Below are positions 58,320 through 64,000 of a stretch of 64,000 nt of DNA, piece by piece. Location of the stretch: positions 19,247,252-19,311,251 of the forward strand of contig OZ022595.1 of NCBI GenBank assembly GCA_963669155.1. The letters run 5' to 3'. The notes below the pieces were generated by a model. It ran no database searches, had not been told where the DNA came from, and saw only the letters and a list, made by a program, of their open reading frames with translations. Within the stretch, counting starts at the first letter, position 1. Each line of letters begins with the position of its first letter. A program made the position numbers and the translations under genes. The stretch comes from Arbacia lixula (taxonomy: Eukaryota > Echinodermata > Echinoidea > Arbacioida > Arbaciidae).

Positions 58320-59582
58320 TGACTTTCCAAATGACACTCTTTGTGACCATCAAATCTGTATTCTCTCTTACTCTCTCACTCATCCAAGGACATGCTCTCT
58401 TCCTTTAGTTTTTCATTTCTGTCTATTCAAAGGAATACGTTCTTATGTATATATACTCCTGATTTCATTAAGAATTTTGCCCAACAATCCTAGCTTCACT
58501 GAGTTTCAAATTTCCCCTCGACATTAAAATGTATCCAGTAAATCTAATTGTACTATCTACGTTGTTTGTTGTTTTTCTGTATAAGACCTGAAACTCGACT
58601 GATATTCATTTATTTGCCTTGTTATAACTGTCATGATTTATGCATTATTTGTGTATCGAGTGGAAGAAATAAAACATTTCAAAACAGATCAATTCAATTC
58701 ATTTTAAAACTGTTTTTCTTAACAATATGCGTATGTAAGCGGAACAATTTTGATGAATGCGTGTATTCATGTATCCATATGTCTATATTTATGGATTTGT
58801 ATGGTTTGGCATTACGTAAGTTTGTGTCTACATAACCAACATGAAAGGAACGACAACAGATGCATACAAATCGAAACGAAATGAAGATAAACAGCATATG
58901 TCATGCCATTTTATTATCCCAATACTATACACGTACAAATAGGTAATATAATGTAAGTCTGTACATACATCTCGGCATTTATACAGCATCCATGTTTGCA
59001 ACATTCGTCATTGATAATATATCAACAATTTTGTCAAATAAGAATATATACCCAACATAATAGTTAAGGTGTCACTACACATTATAGACGAAGAAATAAA
59101 TACTGTCTTCTGGAAGTCTTTTAAAGTTTAACCTCAGTATAGCTGTTACAAGACGAAATTCCACACAAATGAGAAATTAAACAATCATGACTTGATCATG
59201 ATGAAATATGATTATGTACAACAAAGTTGGAAACAATACACACGCAACATACTTACAATTTTTTCACCTCAAGGCAAAATATTCACGTACTTTTTGTGAA
59301 ACCATTTAGGCTTCTGTTTTTCTGAAGAAATATATAAAGATATATTTTCTCTCTGATTATTATCAGTAAAGATACAGAAATATAGTACATGTGAGTCTTG
59401 ATTCCTTGAACACTATGTTGAGTGAGGCTTGGCAGAGGCATTGTTACAAGTAACGTGTGGAGTGGTTTGTCAACAAGAGGCAACACAAAGCGCGTGACCT
59501 AGAGAGGGAGAGAGAGAAAGGGAGAGAGATATATATATATAGAGAGAGAAAGGGAAACTAGAGAGCAGAGAGCGAGAGACAG

Positions 59583-59674
<92 letters not shown>

Positions 59675-61470
59675 GAGAGGAGGGCATGAGGGAGGGGGCA
59701 ATTGAAGATTGGAATGGGATTCGATATGAATACAAGAAAACGGGTGACACGTATAGGATACAGAACAATTCAAATAATGATATATGGAAAATGAGGAAAA
59801 TAAAGAGAAAGAGAAGAGAAAGACAGAGAGACAGCGACAAAGAGAGATAAGGGGATGGACCGCCACATTGTTTCAGCATGGATCTACCAACCAGGTTAAT
59901 AGCTCCAAATGGTTCCAAATGGAAGAGGACTGTCGGCATCATTGAGCGGATGCCTGCCGAAGGGGGGGGGGGGGGCGGCGGAAGGGGAGGGGCGGAGAGC
60001 ACATCACACACTCTTCTTACGTTAGAACCAGTGTCAATGACCTATTGTGTTTTACTATTCAAAGATTGACAAAGACTGATTTACTATTCAAAGAATGTCC
60101 GCAAATCACCCGCTATTCAATCATACGAGTAGTCGTGTTATTGAAATAAAGAACACCTGCTGAAGTGAAAAACATAAACCAATTTATTCCAAAGAGCATT
60201 GGAGGTACCCTTATAAAGAAATTTCCTCACATAATTCATGAATAGTGCTGACATAAATTATGTCAACATTTTATTTGTCTGCGCGCGCTGAAATTGATTG
60301 AAAGCATTTTACCGGAACATCTGAAAGCTACGAAATCTTCGATGCAACCATGGTATGCGGATGGTGGTGATTTGAGCAGAAAGTGTTTCATTCTAGCTGA
60401 TATCAAACGAAATGTTTGCTCAGTCTAGGAACGTTTGCAACAAAGCTACTTCATCAAAGGACAGAATGAGAAAACATAAATGTCTCCTTATCTTTTTCTG
60501 CCTAAAACTTTACCCCACCCCACCCCACCACCCTTCCACATCTCTATTCCTCTTCAATGTGAAGAGGAGAATAGTATTGAATTGTCCATGTGAGTTCAGT
60601 TTTTCTTTAACTCATTCTATATCACAAAAATGCTGCTGTACAGAATTTGCGTGTAGTACTGCTGATAAATATGCGAGTGGCACAGCACAAGATGCGTGAA
60701 AGCTATGTATTAAATCTGAATATCTATCTATCTAAGTGTCATTTCGTATGACGTAGGCGATCATGGCGTGCTACAACTCTCTCCTTAGCTATATGTTTCA
60801 GCACCATGCACCATGCATGATGACACGCGTTTGTGGGGTCAAGTCGGCTACAATACCAATTCATTCAGAAGATAAAGTAACTGATGGTGGTAAAACAATG
60901 TATCCTTGCCACGATTATAGGTAGATTTATCTTTTTATTTAGCTAATCATTCATGATTCGTTAACCGTCCACAAATTTCCCAATGATCAGCATTTTGGCA
61001 AGCAATAGACAGTTGACAGACATACAAAGTTGCACACACTTAGACATATTTTCAGATACTTTTCGATGTTTCTCCAGCAGATAATTTTGTAACCAACACA
61101 AAAAAGAAATAAGGCCATCAATTCTTTTTCCTTCTACAAGATCCACTTGAGTTGTCAACAAAGTCTTATCTCATACATGATTATGATAGGCGAGAGAGCG
61201 TGTGGACTCTGACACTACAGACACTGCCAGAAACTATCGTGGATCATGGGTGCCCTAAATCTGACATATGTAACCAATTCCAATCCACACCACCGATTCT
61301 TCAAAGAGCACCCATACACACGCACACACATATATGAACATACACACATACTATACATATATATTTAGATATTTCACACGCATTTGGAGAAACATAATCT
61401 CCATTGCATGCTACCTGTATGATTAAAAACACGATTTAAAATCCGCAAAGAACTACTCATAATTAAATAT
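58320..61470. other. Intergenic DNA with a GA/TA microsatellite
   Basis: 59500-59675 holds (GA)n and (TA)n runs; 59960-59975 a G-rich run. The remainder is AT-rich with no recognisable exon, RNA or element. Confidence 0.6.
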
Positions 61471-61479
61471 GAAAATCGT

Positions 61480-63340
61480 GAAATTAGATGATCATCATCA
61501 TTATCATCGCTACCCATCACTACGATCGCTACAGCTACATTTTTATCAGTGTACTAACAATCGTCGTCATCATAATTACTATCCCCATCGTCAACACCGT
61601 AATCAAATTCATCACCAGCATCAACAACACACCTTTATCACCATCCCCATCAGCACCATCATCGTCACCATCATGATGATCATCATCGTTACCATCCAAT
61701 TTTAATACCACCTCCAGCAAATCATCATGATCATTAGTATCATCACTCTCACCAGCTAAACCGTTACCACAATCTCTATCATCGCCACCAGTATCACTGT
61801 TATCATCATCAGCATCATCACTTTCATCACCATCATCGTTACCATTATCATGAGCATAATCATTATCACTATCATAATCATCATTACCGTCGTCAACATC
61901 GGCATTAGCGTTGTCACTTTTACTACCATCAGTCACCAATATCACCATCACCAGCATCTCCACCTCCATCACCACTTCCACTATCACCCGCATCTCTACC
62001 ACCATCACCAATTCCATCATCATCAGAGTCTCCAACGCCATCACCATTTTCATCACCATTAACATCTCAACCACCATCACCAGTTTCATCATCAACATAA
62101 TCTTCAACACTATCACCGTTATCAGCATCGCTAGCATCTTCACCCCCATCACCTGTTTCATCATCACCAGAATCGCCACCACCATCACCGTTGTGACAGT
62201 TATCTCCATCACCATCACCAGCATCATCACCACCATCACCGCAATCATCATTACTAGAATCTCAATCACCATCACCATGAGCACTATCTCCTCCATCATC
62301 ACCGTCACTACTATCATCACCATCATCACCATCACCACCATCACCACCACCACCGATGTCACCACCATCACCACCATCACCATTTGTACTATCATCACCA
62401 TGTTAATCATCACCATGTTAATCATCACCAGAATCTCCAACACTATCACTGTTATCAGCATCCCAAGCATCTTCACCACCATCACCAGAATCGCCACCAC
62501 CATTACCGTTGTCACAGTTATCTCCACCACCATCACCAGCATCATCATCACCATCACCTCTATCATCATTATTAGAATCTCAATCACCATCACCATGAGC
62601 ACTATCTCCACCATCATTGCCATCATCACCGTCACTACTATCATCACCATCACCATCACCATCACCATCACCACCATCACCACCACCACCACCACCGATG
62701 TCACCACCATCACCACCATCACCATTATCACCATCCGTAAAACCTCAACAACCATCACCATGACCATCATAATTACCAACAACAATAACACCATCACCAT
62801 CATCCCCACCACCAACTATATCACTACCGTCATCATCATAACCATCACCATCATTACGGTTATCACCATCCCCAACATCTCCACCGCCATCCGCGTTATT
62901 ACCAGCACCAGCATCTCCACCACTTTTACCGCTACCACCATTCCTAGAACTTCCACCACCATCACCAACATCTCCACCACAATCACCATCCTCTTGACCA
63001 CATACACCATTTTCACCCTTCCCAATAATCGAGGCATCTCCACCACCATCTCCATCACCATCCCTAGAACCTGCATCACCATCACCATGACTACAATCAG
63101 CATCATCTCGACCACCATCACCATGACCACTATGATCACCATGACTACCATCACCATAACTAGCATGTCAATCATTACCACCATCATCTGCACCTCTTTC
63201 ACCATTTTCATCATCCCCAGCATTTTCATGACTATCATCTCCACCATCATCACCACTTTCACCATTCCTTGCGTCTTCATCACAATCATCATTTTCACCG
63301 TCACAATCACAATGATCACTGCTATCACCATCAACAGATT
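61480..63340. repeat. Degenerate ATC/ACC triplet array
   Basis: About 1.9 kb of imperfect CAT/CAC/ATC triplets with segmental duplications (for example 62160-62395 versus 62480-62730). Very long open frames on both strands (485 and 426 codons) consist almost only of Thr/Ile/Ser or Val/Met and are artefacts. Confidence 0.93.
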
Positions 63341-63449
63341 AACCAATGTGTGGGTTGTGAGTTTATGACACAGTATGAAGTGTTTATTCTAAACATGCTA
63401 AGGATGAACAGAACTAGGATTTTTACACTTTTGTCATTAATACCCCACA

Positions 63450-64000
63450 GTGTTCAACATCATCACCCCCGCCATCATCATCATCATATTCACTACACTT
63501 TCAATATGATCAACACCACCAATACCATTAATATTACGGGCACCAGCACCATCATCATTATTAGAAAATAGCATCATCATCATCCCACGTCGTCATCATC
63601 ATATTCACCAGCACTATCAATACCACCACCATCATCACCTGAACAGGCACGTACCACCATCAACATCAACACCACCACCATCATTACATAAACAGGCACC
63701 ACCATCAACAACAACTCCACCATCATCACCTAAACAGACACCACCATAAACATCAACATCATCAACTGAACAGGCACCACCATCAACATCAACACCACCA
63801 CCATCATCACTTAAACAGGCACCCCCATCAACATCAACACTACCATCATTACCTGAACACGCACCATCAACAACATTAACACCACCACCATCATCATCAC
63901 CTAATAAGGCACCACCACCACCATCACCTGAACAGGCATCACCAACATCAACACCACCACCATCATCACCTAAAGAAGTACCACCAACATTAACACCACC
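63450..64000. repeat. Higher-order minisatellite continuing past the window
   Basis: Units of about 45-51 bp: CACCATCAACATCAACACCA, then CCACCATCATCACCTAAACA and GGCAC, repeated at least seven times from about 63600 to 64000. The array is cut by the window end. Confidence 0.9.

Noticed and set aside
61535..63368. Very long open frames (485 codons plus, 426 codons minus)
   Set aside because: Composition is almost only Thr/Ile/Ser or Val/Met because the DNA is a degenerate ATC array; both strands are open for the same reason.

Overview
The window is animal genomic DNA: exons flanked by GT/AG splice sites and long introns, many foldback and inverted-repeat DNA transposons, 5'-truncated LINE tails, and abundant CT/GA, ATC and CA microsatellites. 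Repeat content (Tc1, a piggyBac-like element, a pearl/Tsp-like element with a tandem-repeat core, many short foldbacks) together with a single Slac2-type gene suggests a marine invertebrate deuterostome, most likely an echinoderm. The species cannot be named from sequence alone. There is nothing bacterial or viral here.

One host protein gene is well supported. It lies on the minus strand, with its start codon at 46658 and stop codon at 712. Fifteen coding exons could be joined with every intron phase agreeing, giving about 1,685 residues. The N-terminus is a Rab-binding domain: a helix, a FYVE-related zinc finger with four CxxC pairs, and a second helix containing KFKRFGSAKV. The C-terminus is a MYRIP/melanophilin-type coiled coil followed by a basic tail. 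This is a Slac2/exophilin adaptor, which in vertebrates links Rab27 on secretory vesicles and melanosomes to myosin V/VIIa and actin. An 838-codon acidic, Ser-rich exon (9347-11860) makes up the middle and holds an LPL segment resembling the melanophilin myosin-V-tail binding motif.

The most unusual part is the 3' end of the gene. The exon that completes the coiled coil is tandemly repeated seven times (about 1833-3060). Six upstream copies each offer an acceptor, exactly 111 in-frame nucleotides and a possible donor, separated by spacers of 59-78 nt. Smaller exon-boundary duplications lie in other introns: the exon 13 donor in a minisatellite, the exon 5 acceptor near 21.1 and 21.6 kb, and the exon 2 donor at 25025-25054. 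A roughly 800-bp foldback element begins at the second base of the intron after exon 5.

Layout: 1-0.4 kb LINE tail; 0.7-16.1 kb exons 15 to 6 with CT/GA-rich introns; 18-21.7 kb foldbacks, exon 5 and a LINE tail; 22.8-27.4 kb exons 4 to 2 and an element with a 157-bp satellite carrying nuclear-receptor half-sites; 27.4-46.5 kb, the 19-kb intron 1, with tandem arrays hit by an intact Tc1 transposon (32780-34476) and a TTAA-flanked piggyBac-like element (38916-40029), plus LINE remnants; 46.5 kb exon 1; 46.7-48.3 kb ATC repeats; 48.3-61.4 kb upstream DNA with MITE-like inverted repeats, a triplicated dispersed repeat, a tRNA-like sequence and LINE remnants but no convincing exon; 61.5-64 kb a degenerate ATC/CAC array running off the window end.
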